A DNA stretch of 39,859 nt, from contig JAHFMZ010000004.1 of NCBI GenBank assembly GCA_023267555.1, positions 1 to 39,859 of the forward strand. The letters are read 5' to 3'. The stretch comes from a bacterium. Lineage in GTDB: Bacteria > Patescibacteriota > Minisyncoccia > Phycocordibacterales > UBA5272. This document shows, one piece after another, positions 28,727-36,877 of the stretch. A program made the translations under genes and the position numbers. The notes under the pieces were generated by a model. The model worked only from the letters and a program-made list of their open reading frames with translations. It was not told the DNA's origin and made no database searches. Numbering within the stretch: position 1 is the stretch's first letter; each line of letters starts with the position of its first letter.

Positions 28727-29560
28727 ATGTCAGTCCCAACTTACGACGATCTTTTTAACCCAGTATTAGAGGCACTTCACAATCTTGGTGGTTCTGGGTC
28801 TAATTATGAAATAGATGAAAGGGTATCCAAGATCTTGAATTTAACAGAAGATGAGATAAATGAAATACATAGAGGTAATCGAACAAAACTTAGCTATCGA
28901 TTAGCTTGGTCAAGAAATTATCTTAAGCGTTTTGGCCTATTGGAAAATTCTTCTCGTGGGATATGGGCACTCACGATTAAAGGCAAGGAAACCAATAAGG
29001 TGGACAAAAAGGAAGTGAATAAAATGGTAAAGTCATTAGATCAAGTTGAGTCAATTGAATCAGAGGTAAATGAAGGTAAAGATCCAGATAGTTCTACAAA
29101 ATTATGGCAAGAAGAATTACTAGAAAATATAATGACTCTTACACCTGAAGCTTTCGAGAGATTGTGTCAGAGAATTCTACGAGAATCAGGTTTTGTTCAG
29201 GTTGAGGTCACTGGAAGATCTGGAGATGGGGGTATTGATGGCCGAGGAATAATAAAAATGGGGGGTCTTTTAAGTTTTCATATTATATTTCAATGTAAGA
29301 GGTATACAGGTTCAGTGCCTTCAAAAGAAATAAGAGATTTCCGTGGGGCAATGGTAGGACGAGCTGATAAGGGTCTTTTTATTACAACTGGAACATTTAC
29401 TAGAGATTCCAAAATTGAAGCCAGTAGAGATGGTGCCCCACCAATCGATCTTATTGACGGAGATGATCTGGTAGAAAAAATGAAAGAGTTAGAGTTAGGA
29501 GTAAATATAAAAATGCAGGAAGCTATTGAAATTGATAAAAATTGGTTCAAGAGTTTTTAA
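28727..29560 (+). CDS. mrr: Mrr-type restriction endonuclease
   Basis: 277 aa. N-terminal winged-helix Mrr_N domain (about 1-90, SYRLAWSRNYLKRFGLLENSSRGIWALT), linker, and C-terminal Mrr catalytic domain: FERLCQRILRESGFVQVEVTGRSGDGGIDG with the catalytic Asp, then IIFQCKRYTG with the QxK nuclease residues. Mrr enzymes cut DNA carrying modified bases (type IV). No cognate DNA methylase is nearby. It may act against incoming modified DNA. Directly followed by ychF, which has its own -10. Confidence 0.93.
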   Translation: MSVPTYDDLFNPVLEALHNLGGSGSNYEIDERVSKILNLTEDEINEIHRGNRTKLSYRLAWSRNYLKRFGLLENSSRGIWALTIKGKETNKVDKKEVNKMVKSLDQVESIESEVNEGKDPDSSTKLWQEELLENIMTLTPEAFERLCQRILRESGFVQVEVTGRSGDGGIDGRGIIKMGGLLSFHIIFQCKRYTGSVPSKEIRDFRGAMVGRADKGLFITTGTFTRDSKIEASRDGAPPIDLIDGDDLVEKMKELELGVNIKMQEAIEIDKNWFKSF

Positions 29561-29570
29561 GAATTTATGC

Positions 29571-29576
29571 TAGAAT
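29571..29576 (+). promoter_or_regulatory. Extended -10 of ychF
   Basis: TGCTAGAAT, ATG after 9 nt. Confidence 0.6.
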
Positions 29577-29585
29577 AGGACGATT

Positions 29586-30713
29586 ATGTCACTCTCTATT
29601 GGAATTGTTGGGTTGCCGAATGTTGGGAAATCAACGTTGTTTAATGCCATCACCAAAAAATCTGTGCCGGCGGAAAATTATCCGTTTTGTACTATCGATC
29701 CATCGGTGGGTGTGGTTGCAGTTCCCGACCCACGCCTTGATGTTTTATCAAAAATTTCTAATGCCCGTAAAATAATTCCCGCTATTGTGGAATTTGTGGA
29801 TATTGCTGGACTTGTGAAAGGCGCGTCATCCGGTGAAGGTCTTGGTAATGCTTTCCTTTCACATATTCGCGAAACAGACGCGATTGCCGAAGTTGTACGT
29901 ATTTATGAAAACAGTGATTTGATTCACGTCGAAGGAACAATTGATCCACTTCGCGATATTGAAATTATAAATATGGAACTTATTCTTGCAGATATGCAAA
30001 CAGTTGAGAAACGTAGTCAGACAATTGGTCGTGATGTGAAGCGTGGTGATAAAGATGCGATTAAACTCGCAGGAATACTTGAAGTGTTGAAGAAACATTT
30101 TGATGAAGGCAAACTGGCGAACTCGGTGGTATTTTCCGCCGGAGGCGGACCAGCCTCTGGCTGGGACGAAGAAGAATTGAAACTCGTGCGCGATTTGCAT
30201 TTAATAACTATGAAACCGTTTCTTTATGTTTTGAATAAACAATCAGGTGGAAAAAATCTAGACGAAACAAAAGATGAAAGATTCGAAAAACTTTTGTCGT
30301 GGTTTAAAGAAAATAATTTTAAATATGTAATTGTGGATGCAAAAATAGAAGATGAATTGAAAGAATTTGAAGATACAGAAAAAGCAGAGATGCGAAAAGA
30401 ATTAAATGCGGAGGGGGATGGGGTGGATGATTTAATTAAAGCTGGATACGATTTACTCGGATTGGAGACTTTTTTAACAACAGGGGAAATAGAAACTCGT
30501 GCTTGGACAATTAAAAAGAACAGCACTGCGCCAGTTGCGGGGCAGGCGATACATACCGATTTTAAAGATAAATTTATTCGCGCCGAAGTCGTAGCTTATG
30601 ATGATTTGGTAAAATGCGGGAGTTTTGCTGAAGCGAAAGCAAAAGGAGTTTTGAAGACAGAAGGGAAAGAGTATATCGTTCGCGACGGTGACGTAATAGA
30701 GTTTAAGATTTAA
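29586..30713 (+). CDS. ychF: Obg-family P-loop ATPase/GTPase YchF (OLA1)
   Basis: 375 aa, slightly longer than E. coli YchF (363). Walker A GLPNVGKSTLFNA (6-18), switch II VDIAGLVKGASSGEGLGNAFL, then NKQSG in place of the G4 NKxD motif, as typical for YchF and explaining ATP preference. C-terminal TGS domain (about 290-375) with AGQAIHTDFKDKFIRAEVVAYDDL. Ribosome-associated stress-linked ATPase. Confidence 0.97.
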   Translation: MSLSIGIVGLPNVGKSTLFNAITKKSVPAENYPFCTIDPSVGVVAVPDPRLDVLSKISNARKIIPAIVEFVDIAGLVKGASSGEGLGNAFLSHIRETDAIAEVVRIYENSDLIHVEGTIDPLRDIEIINMELILADMQTVEKRSQTIGRDVKRGDKDAIKLAGILEVLKKHFDEGKLANSVVFSAGGGPASGWDEEELKLVRDLHLITMKPFLYVLNKQSGGKNLDETKDERFEKLLSWFKENNFKYVIVDAKIEDELKEFEDTEKAEMRKELNAEGDGVDDLIKAGYDLLGLETFLTTGEIETRAWTIKKNSTAPVAGQAIHTDFKDKFIRAEVVAYDDLVKCGSFAEAKAKGVLKTEGKEYIVRDGDVIEFKI

Positions 30714-30718
30714 AATAA

Positions 30719-30743
30719 AAAACCACCGGCTTCACGATGGTTT
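30719..30743. terminator. Terminator between convergent ychF and the 120-aa membrane gene
   Basis: 9-bp hairpin AAACCACCG / CGATGGTTT with one mismatch, flanked by A-run on the left and T-rich on the right; could act for both genes. Confidence 0.7.
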
Positions 30744-30765
30744 ATATCCATTTAAACAATTTTAT

Positions 30766-31128
30766 CTAGTTCTTTTTTCTATACAAAAAGACTATCGCTT
30801 GATATGAAAACAAAAAAGCGACCAAAAACATTATGAATGAAATCACAATAATTGACCCAGAAAATAGGGAGAAGAGTGGCAATGTTAAGAGTACAAAAAT
30901 CCAAGTTTTATTTTTGGCTTTTTTATAAAACCTAGATACAACAAAATAAAGTTGAAGAAAGTAGATAAACAGAATCGCGAAGACAACAGTTCTTCCAGGA
31001 TATCCTTTTGAACTCGGAACAATCATCAAGGAATTCAAAAGAATAATAATGGAAAAATAAGAAATGAGAACAATCAGTCCTCCCCTTTGTAAAGCCGTCA
31101 ACACAAACTTTTTAAATAACGGATTCAT
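30766..31128 (-). CDS. Four-helix membrane protein, 120 aa
   Basis: Start at ATG 31128 (MNPLFKKFVLTALQRGG) because GGAGG is 5 nt upstream. Hydrophobic segments at about 15-33, 45-62, 72-90 and 92-112, with basic loops (FYKKAKNKTW). No family recognised. SD-led accessory gene, divergent from the 111-aa gene. Confidence 0.7.
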   Translation of the reverse strand: MNPLFKKFVLTALQRGGLIVLISYFSIIILLNSLMIVPSSKGYPGRTVVFAILFIYFLQLYFVVSRFYKKAKNKTWIFVLLTLPLFSLFSGSIIVISFIMFLVAFLFSYQAIVFLYRKKN

Positions 31129-31219
31129 TATCACCTCCCCATATTTTCTAATTTAAGTGAACAGATTATGTATAAGATACTACGTATTTGTTAAAATGTT
31201 AAATAATATTCGGTAAATT

Positions 31220-31244
31220 GCTTTTTATATCTAAAAGAGTAGAA
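31220..31244 (+). promoter_or_regulatory. Promoter of the 111-aa gene
   Basis: TTGCTT, 16 bp, TAGAAT; the ATG follows about 40 nt later with an AAGGA SD. Confidence 0.5.
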
Positions 31245-31283
31245 TCCTCTTTGAGTCCTTTAATCGATAGGGAAGGAAAAATA

Positions 31284-31619
31284 ATGTTCATAATAAATGC
31301 GCTTGGTGGTGGTATTGCATACACTTTGACCAATAATAGGAATTTCCCGACCGAACAAGTCGAAGACAATGTTCGTTCGGCAGTCGAGGAAATAAAGAAA
31401 TATATACCCAAAGACCTGTGGGTTCCTATTTTGCAAAATATCTTTCGATCTGTGGTCGCCGTCAGTGCTTATTTGCCGTTGGTTGGCATAGTTTCTGATA
31501 TTCTCAAAGATTTGGATTCAGAAAACAAACTTCCATTCGACGAGATCAGAGATGCCTGCTACGCTCGTGAGTATGGCCGGTTGACGTACGCACTTGATTC
31601 AGTCGAAGAAGTTGCCTAA
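31284..31619 (+). CDS. Hypothetical protein, 111 aa
   Basis: ATG 31284 (MFIINALGGGIAYTLTNNRNF) is preceded by GGAAGGA (6-nt spacing), favouring it over the upstream in-frame start. Small soluble or membrane-associated protein with central helices (VEDNVRSAVEEIKKYIPKDLW...SVVAVSAYLPLVGIVSDIL). No family recognised. Own promoter and terminator. Confidence 0.68.
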   Translation: MFIINALGGGIAYTLTNNRNFPTEQVEDNVRSAVEEIKKYIPKDLWVPILQNIFRSVVAVSAYLPLVGIVSDILKDLDSENKLPFDEIRDACYAREYGRLTYALDSVEEVA

Positions 31620-31644
31620 CATCAGTCTTCAAAAGAATTAATCC

Positions 31645-31666
31645 AAACGCACCCCAGGGTGCGTTT
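31645..31666 (+). terminator. Terminator of the 111-aa gene
   Basis: 9-bp hairpin AAACGCACC / GGTGCGTTT followed by TGTTTTATCTTGTTTT. Confidence 0.85.
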
Positions 31667-31745
31667 TGTTTTATCTTGTTTTATTTGTATAATCAATGAA
31701 TTGATGTATTTGAGTATTCATCTAAAGTCTAATGTCTAAAATCTA

Positions 31746-33698
31746 ATGTCTGTCCCAATGACTACAAACGAAATTCGTGCAAAATATTTAGAATATTTCA
31801 AGAAAAATGGTCACATTATTGTGCCATCTTCTTCTCTTGTCCCAGAAAATGATGCGACCACGCTTTTCACGGGAAGTGGAATGCAGCCGATGGTGCCGTA
31901 TTTACTTGGCCAACCGCATCCGTTAGGCAAGGTCATCACAGATAGTCAAAAGTGTTTTCGTGCGCAAGATATAGAAGAAGTGGGGGACAATCGTCATACC
32001 ACATTTTTTGAAATGCTTGGTAATTGGTCATTCGGAGATTATTTTAAAGAGGGGCAAATAACAATGATGTGGAAGTTTTTGATTGAAGAATTAAAATTAG
32101 ATCCATCGAGATTATATTTTACTTGTTTCAAAGGAAATGATGAGCTTGGTATTTCGCGTGATAATTTTTCTGCAGAACATTGGCAAAAACTTTATAAAGA
32201 AAAGGGAATAGAAGTTTCTATTGGAGAAAATCCAGAAGTTGATGGAATTGTGGGCAATCAACATATTTTTTATTATGGAGAAAAAAAGAATTGGTGGAGC
32301 AGAACTGGTGTGCCAGCAAATATGCCCGAGGGTGAACCAGGTGGGCCAGACTCTGAAATGTTTTTTGATTTTGATCCAGAGAATAAAAATAAAATTCACG
32401 AGAATTCAAAATATAAAGAAAATCTTTGTCACCCAAATTGTGATTGTGGAAGATATGTTGAAATTGGAAATAATGTTTTTATGCAATACAAGAAAGTTGG
32501 GAATAAATTTGAGGAACTTCCCCAACAAAATGTAGACTTCGGTGGTGGTCTTGAAAGAATATCATCAGCTGTAAATGACGACGAAGATATTTTTAATTTG
32601 GATGTGTTTGATGAAGCAAAGAAAATTCTTATTGAAAAAAGCAGGAAAGGTTATGGAGCAGACGAAAAAATAACTTTTGCAATGCGTGTGATTTTGGATC
32701 ATCTTCGCGCAGTAACATTTTTGATTGGCGATGGAATAGTTCCAGGAAATAAAGATCAAATGTATTTTGTACGCAGACTTGTGCGTCGTGCGGTACGCTT
32801 TGCCCGTGATTTAGGTATCAATGAATCATTTACAAAAGATGTAGCACAAACTTTTATTGATACATATAAAAATGAATACAAAAACCTTGAAGAAAAACGA
32901 GAAGTTATTTTGAGTGAATTAGAAAAAGAAGAAAGTAAATTTAGAACAACCCTTGAGAAAGGTATTAAACAATTCGAAAAGATAACAAAAACTGTCGTAG
33001 TAACTCCCAATACTCAGACTCTTAAAATATCAATACCCAAACCAACCGTTATAACAGGTATAGAAGCTTTCGATTTACTTCAATCATATGGATTTCCACT
33101 TGAAGTAACGGAAGAACTAGCAAAAGAGCGAGGTGTAACAGTGGATATTGAAGAATTTGAAAGATTGAAAGAAGAACATTCGCAAAATTCTCGTACAGCA
33201 TCTGTTGGGAAATTTAAAGGTGGACTTGGTGGTGATGGAGAAATGGAAACAAAATATCACACAGCGACTCATTTACTTCATCAAGCACTTCGCACTGTGC
33301 TTGGCGATACGGTTGTACAGAAAGGTTCGAATATCACACCTGAGAGACTTCGTTTTGATTTTGCATATGATGAAAAGATGACAGACGTTCAAAAAAAGAA
33401 AGTCGAAGATTTGATAAATGAACAAATTAAAAAATCTTTGCCAGTTATTCGTGAAGATATTTCTATTGATGAAGCCAAAGCCCGCGGTGCAATGGGATTG
33501 TTTACAGATAAATATGGAGAGAAAGTGAGCGTGTATAGAATAGGTGAAGGAAAAAATAGGGGAGATGCCAATTTATTTTCTATTGAAATGTGCGGTGGAC
33601 CTCACGTCGAAAATATAGGTACACTCGGAACTTTTAAAATAATAAAAGAGGAAGCTGTTAGTCAGGGAGTTAGAAGAATAAAGGCAGTTTTGGAATAA
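31746..33698 (+). CDS. alaS: Alanyl-tRNA synthetase lacking the C-terminal domain
   Basis: 650 aa (bacterial AlaRS is about 875). Class II catalytic core starts TTNEIRAKYLEYFKKNGH, with STGSGMQP-like FTGSGMQPMVPYLLG and FGGGLERISS. The editing domain has HTATHLLHQ (zinc His pair) and CGGPHVENIG (Cys and His). The protein stops right after the editing domain (VSQGVRRIKAVLE), so the oligomerising C-Ala domain is missing. It should still charge and proofread tRNA-Ala. Two near ATGs (31746, 31758) are possible starts. Upstream is the repeat AATGTCTAAAATCTAATGTC. Confidence 0.95.
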   Translation: MSVPMTTNEIRAKYLEYFKKNGHIIVPSSSLVPENDATTLFTGSGMQPMVPYLLGQPHPLGKVITDSQKCFRAQDIEEVGDNRHTTFFEMLGNWSFGDYFKEGQITMMWKFLIEELKLDPSRLYFTCFKGNDELGISRDNFSAEHWQKLYKEKGIEVSIGENPEVDGIVGNQHIFYYGEKKNWWSRTGVPANMPEGEPGGPDSEMFFDFDPENKNKIHENSKYKENLCHPNCDCGRYVEIGNNVFMQYKKVGNKFEELPQQNVDFGGGLERISSAVNDDEDIFNLDVFDEAKKILIEKSRKGYGADEKITFAMRVILDHLRAVTFLIGDGIVPGNKDQMYFVRRLVRRAVRFARDLGINESFTKDVAQTFIDTYKNEYKNLEEKREVILSELEKEESKFRTTLEKGIKQFEKITKTVVVTPNTQTLKISIPKPTVITGIEAFDLLQSYGFPLEVTEELAKERGVTVDIEEFERLKEEHSQNSRTASVGKFKGGLGGDGEMETKYHTATHLLHQALRTVLGDTVVQKGSNITPERLRFDFAYDEKMTDVQKKKVEDLINEQIKKSLPVIREDISIDEAKARGAMGLFTDKYGEKVSVYRIGEGKNRGDANLFSIEMCGGPHVENIGTLGTFKIIKEEAVSQGVRRIKAVLE

Positions 33699-33710
33699 AA
33701 AAGGAAATAA

Positions 33711-33741
33711 ATAAAAGTGACGCCGTAGGCGTCTCTTTTAT
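33711..33741 (+). terminator. Terminator of alaS
   Basis: Hairpin ATAAAAGTGACGCC-GTA-GGCGTCTCTTTTAT with one mismatch, followed by TTGTATCC. Confidence 0.82.
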
Positions 33742-33775
33742 TTGTATCCACTGCCCTCTACTCTCTGTTTTCTGC

Positions 33776-33781
33776 TACACT
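33776..33781 (+). promoter_or_regulatory. Extended -10, leaderless 127-aa gene
   Basis: TGCTACACT, ATG 33788 after 6 nt. Confidence 0.65.
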
Positions 33782-33787
33782 GTGTGT

Positions 33788-34171
33788 ATGAACCCATTCC
33801 TTTCTATTTCCGTTGGTGATACGGCGACATTAATCAATTATGTTGCTGATGGACAGGTTATTGTTTCTCATACTCATCCGATCGGATATAAACATATCGA
33901 AGCCGAAGGAATGAATGTAATCGCTGGTTCAAAATTACTCGACGGCATACTTTATACATTAGAATTTATTTCTTTACACGATAGAGTGCCGACAGATTTT
34001 CGTTTGATTGCACCACGTTATGCAACTTGGATAGGCGAGACTATTGAGAATGGTTCTTATACACAGTTCTATACAAACGGTGCACCGATAAGTGTTACAC
34101 TAGAGGGTATACACGAAGCTCCTATTAACTATGCAAGACATACGCAAACCATACACTCGTTCAAAGTCTAG
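33788..34171 (+). CDS. Hypothetical protein, 127 aa
   Basis: Beta-rich soluble protein starting MNPFLSISVGDTATLINYVADG. Gly/Asp turns (GQVIVSHTHPIGYKHIEAEG) and a C-terminal HEAPINYARHTQ are visible; no family recognised. It overlaps the next gene by 41 bp, so the two are translated together; it may assist or belong to the same envelope function as the baseplate-J-like protein. ATG 33788 was chosen by the adjacent -10. Confidence 0.7.
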   Translation: MNPFLSISVGDTATLINYVADGQVIVSHTHPIGYKHIEAEGMNVIAGSKLLDGILYTLEFISLHDRVPTDFRLIAPRYATWIGETIENGSYTQFYTNGAPISVTLEGIHEAPINYARHTQTIHSFKV

Positions 34172-35543
34172 TCCGAACCAGAGTTTAAATCATCGGGTTG
34201 AAGAATTCGAATCTAATTCATATTCTCAAGAAAACGAAGATGCTCCAGTGCATATTCCTATGGATCGTCGTGCGCGTGTTCGCAGAAATATCGACAAAAT
34301 GGAAATGTTTCCACGAAAAATGCGCGAAGAGATTCCAGAAGATAGAAGAGGTGGTGGTTTTAATTCTGATATTCCTTATCGTGATCCTCGTACTAGTTAT
34401 AAAAGAAGAAAAACTTCTCTTGGAACGTGGATTTTTATTATTACTACCGTTGTGCTTGTGACAGGTGCTGGACTTCTTACTTATGTTTTTAATCGTGCTA
34501 CAGTTACTATTGTTCCAAAGCATACAGATATAAATGATTATCACAAAGCTTTAACTTTCACTCAAAATTTGGCTGACACTGGAGGAGGTGTTCCATTTAT
34601 TATTGCGACATCCTCAATTTCAAAGAGTAAAACTTTAGTTCTTTCAGAAACACGAAAAGTAGAAGCCAAAGCATCTGGAAAAATAATTATTTATAATAAT
34701 TTTGATAGTAATACACAAAAACTTATAAAGAGTACACGCTTTGAATCAAATAATGGAAAAATTTATCGTATTAATCAATCAATAACTGTTCCAGGAAAAG
34801 TTGGTGACAAGCCAGGGAGTATAGAAGTTACTGTTTATGCTGATAGTTATGGTGCAGATTATAATAGTGCGCCGACAGACTTCACTATTCCAGGATTCAA
34901 GGGTACAGCTCGTTATCAAGGATTCTTTGCACGTTCTGATGGAGCAATTACTGGGGGTTCATCAGGAAATGTATCTATTGCATCTCTCTCTGATATAAAT
35001 GCAGCCAAAGATGAACTTGCTATTGAACTAGCACAAGAAGTAAAAGATAGTTTGTCTAATATCAAACAAGATGGATACATTGGTATGTATTCTGCATCAG
35101 AAATAACTTATGACGATAATCAGCAAGAAGTGTTACAGGGAGCATCATCGGTCTATAAAGTAACAGCTACGGGATATCTTATGCTTGCGGATAGTTCGGC
35201 TTTGGCTCGCACTATTGCTCACGATGTGCGTGATTATGCAAATGAAGCTGTCCGTCTTGGTTATGAAGACACGCTTGTTTATACAAGAAAAGATACAGAT
35301 CACATAGCGACTTCCACACCTCTTTCAATACTAGTTGAAGGAAAACCTCGAGTTATTTGGGTGAGTGATGAAAATGCAATTAAAAAACTAGTTGCAGGAA
35401 AAAATAGAAGTGAGTTCAAACCTATAATGAAAACCATCGATTCAATTGAAAGTGCCGAAATTGGGTTTTCACCAATGTGGCTCTCGAGCTTCCCAACAGA
35501 TTTAAATAAAATTTCCATCATAGAATCACTCCCTAAGCGTTGA
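34131..35543 (+). CDS. Single-pass membrane protein with baseplate-J/gp47-like beta domains
   Basis: 470 aa. A charged cytoplasmic region of about 95 residues (many Arg/Asp/Glu, SYKRRK), one transmembrane helix (about 99-117), then extracellular beta domains. The stretch ASGKIIIYNNFD...KLIKSTRFESNNGKIYRINQ and PGSIEVTVYADSYGADYNSAP resembles the repeating fold of baseplate J/gp47-family proteins, a domain common in Patescibacteria envelope proteins. No other phage genes are near, so it is not a prophage remnant. Role in cell surface assembly is inferred only. Confidence 0.75.
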   Translation: MQDIRKPYTRSKSSPNQSLNHRVEEFESNSYSQENEDAPVHIPMDRRARVRRNIDKMEMFPRKMREEIPEDRRGGGFNSDIPYRDPRTSYKRRKTSLGTWIFIITTVVLVTGAGLLTYVFNRATVTIVPKHTDINDYHKALTFTQNLADTGGGVPFIIATSSISKSKTLVLSETRKVEAKASGKIIIYNNFDSNTQKLIKSTRFESNNGKIYRINQSITVPGKVGDKPGSIEVTVYADSYGADYNSAPTDFTIPGFKGTARYQGFFARSDGAITGGSSGNVSIASLSDINAAKDELAIELAQEVKDSLSNIKQDGYIGMYSASEITYDDNQQEVLQGASSVYKVTATGYLMLADSSALARTIAHDVRDYANEAVRLGYEDTLVYTRKDTDHIATSTPLSILVEGKPRVIWVSDENAIKKLVAGKNRSEFKPIMKTIDSIESAEIGFSPMWLSSFPTDLNKISIIESLPKR

Positions 35544-35562
35544 TTATAAAGTACATCTCTGC

Positions 35563-35568
35563 TACAAT
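35563..35568 (+). promoter_or_regulatory. Extended -10 of infA
   Basis: TGCTACAAT, ATG 35582 after 13 nt. Confidence 0.55.
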
Positions 35569-35581
35569 AACACTCTTACTT

Positions 35582-35794
35582 ATGGATGAAACCGATATTG
35601 AACTTATTGAAGGTCGTGTAATTGAAGCGCTACCTAGCACACTTTTTCGTGTGGAAATGTCTAATAGTAAAACAATAATCGCTTATCTCGGAGGCCGTAT
35701 GCGTGTGCATAAAATAAAAGTTCTAGTGGGAGACAAAGTAACTGTTCAGCTAGACCCATACGGAGGCAAAGGGCGCATAATTAAGAGATTGTAA
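35582..35794 (+). CDS. infA: Translation initiation factor IF-1
   Basis: 70 aa from ATG 35582; the longer frame adds a spurious hydrophobic N-terminus. OB-fold S1-type: IELIEGRVIEALPSTLFRVE, IIAYLGGRMRVHKIKVLVGDKV, GKGRIIKRL. It blocks the ribosomal A site during initiation. First gene of the ribosomal-protein/alpha operon region. Confidence 0.96.
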   Translation: MDETDIELIEGRVIEALPSTLFRVEMSNSKTIIAYLGGRMRVHKIKVLVGDKVTVQLDPYGGKGRIIKRL

Positions 35795-35826
35795 AAGTCA
35801 TAATTCCCAAAATCTGCCGATAGAGT

Positions 35827-35855
35827 TTGCATTATTTATCAATCTATAGTAGAAT
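35827..35855 (+). promoter_or_regulatory. Promoter upstream of rpmJ
   Basis: TTGCAT (35827-35832), 17 bp, TAGAAT (35850-35855). Same -35/-10 sequence as the rpoA promoter. Confidence 0.75.
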
Positions 35856-35871
35856 AGCACCTATATTTCTT

Positions 35872-35985
35872 ATGAAAGTACGATCATCAGTAAAGAAAAT
35901 TTGTTCGAAATGTCAGATGCTCAAAAGAGGTGGCGTACTTCGTGTTATTTGTGTTACCCCAAAGCATAAACAAGCCCAAGGTTAA
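35872..35985 (+). CDS. rpmJ: Ribosomal protein L36
   Basis: 37 aa: [20 protein letters not shown] followed by [17 protein letters not shown]. The zinc form with C-x2-C, C and H ligands is intact. It lies between infA and rpsM, its usual position. Short ORF; length and sequence match L36. Confidence 0.97.
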   Translation: MKVRSSVKKICSKCQMLKRGGVLRVICVTPKHKQAQG

Positions 35986-36037
35986 AGTAATGTATTTTCT
36001 ATAAACTCTCTTCTCTTAACTCTAAACTATTAAAACT

Positions 36038-36418
36038 ATGCGTATCTCAGGTATTACACTCCCAGAAAACAAACGTCTAGAAATCGCTCTTACGGCAGTT
36101 TATGGTGTTGGTCGTCCACGCGCACAGATGATTATTAAAAAACTAGGTCTTGATGCTGGTATGAAGACCACAGCTCTTACTGCAGATCAAGAAAATCTTA
36201 TTCGTCGTGAAATAGAATTATGGAAAACAGAAGGAGACTTAAAGCGCGAAACACAGCAACACATCAAGCGTCTCAAGGATATCAAAGCTTATCGTGGTGT
36301 ACGACATATACGACACTTACCTGCTCGCGGACAACGTACAAAGACTAATAGTCGTACAGTACGTGGAAACGTACGCCGCACTATGGGTAGTGGACGCCGA
36401 AAGACAGAGAAGACATAA
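36038..36418 (+). CDS. rpsM: Ribosomal protein S13
   Basis: 126 aa. MRISGITLPENKRLEIALTAVYGVGRPRA with the helix-two-turn-helix and basic tail RHLPARGQRTKTNSRTVRG are characteristic. Head protein of the 30S subunit contacting P-site tRNA. The start is preceded by a pyrimidine-rich CTCTTCTCTTAACTCT stretch without SD. Confidence 0.98.
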   Translation: MRISGITLPENKRLEIALTAVYGVGRPRAQMIIKKLGLDAGMKTTALTADQENLIRREIELWKTEGDLKRETQQHIKRLKDIKAYRGVRHIRHLPARGQRTKTNSRTVRGNVRRTMGSGRRKTEKT

Positions 36419-36438
36419 AATAATCATTAAATAACTTT

Positions 36439-36873
36439 ATGGGAAAAAAAAGAATCGTAAAAAAGAATAGCTCGGGCGTTGATAGCGCTCTTAAGGCACG
36501 CTCACTTGCAAAAGTGATAAAGAAAAAGATTGTTGAAGGAACACTCTATGTTGAGTCTTCTTATAACAACACTCGTCTTTCTTTGGCAGACCGTTCTGGC
36601 AATATTCTTGCGTGGTCTTCATCTGGGGCTCTCGGTTTTAAGGGTGCAAAGAAAGGTACACCATTTGCTGCTTCAAAAATCGGTGAACTCATCGGTGAAA
36701 AAGCACAACAAGTAGGACTTAAAGAAGTTAATGTTGTTGTAAAAGGAGTTGGATCTGGCCGTGAATCAGCTATTCGTGGGTTCTCTACCTTTGGTGTAGA
36801 TATTGTTTCAATTATTGATAAGACACCGGTGCCACATAATGGACCAAAGGCGCGTAAGCCACGTCACGTATAA
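36439..36873 (+). CDS. rpsK: Ribosomal protein S11
   Basis: 144 aa; basic N-terminal extension then VESSYNNTRLSLADRSGN, GFKGAKKGTPFAAS, GVGSGRESAIRGF and PVPHNGPKARKPRHV, all hallmark S11 segments. Platform protein contacting mRNA and the Shine-Dalgarno helix region. Confidence 0.98.
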   Translation: MGKKRIVKKNSSGVDSALKARSLAKVIKKKIVEGTLYVESSYNNTRLSLADRSGNILAWSSSGALGFKGAKKGTPFAASKIGELIGEKAQQVGLKEVNVVVKGVGSGRESAIRGFSTFGVDIVSIIDKTPVPHNGPKARKPRHV

Positions 36874-36877
36874 AAAT

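Noticed and set aside
31621-31745. T-box or other riboswitch before alaS
   Set aside because: No T-box sequence or specifier stem; the gap contains the upstream gene's terminator and a simple repeat.
34131-35543. Prophage tail gene
   Set aside because: Has a transmembrane anchor and no phage neighbours; fits the known cellular baseplate-J-like family of Patescibacteria better.
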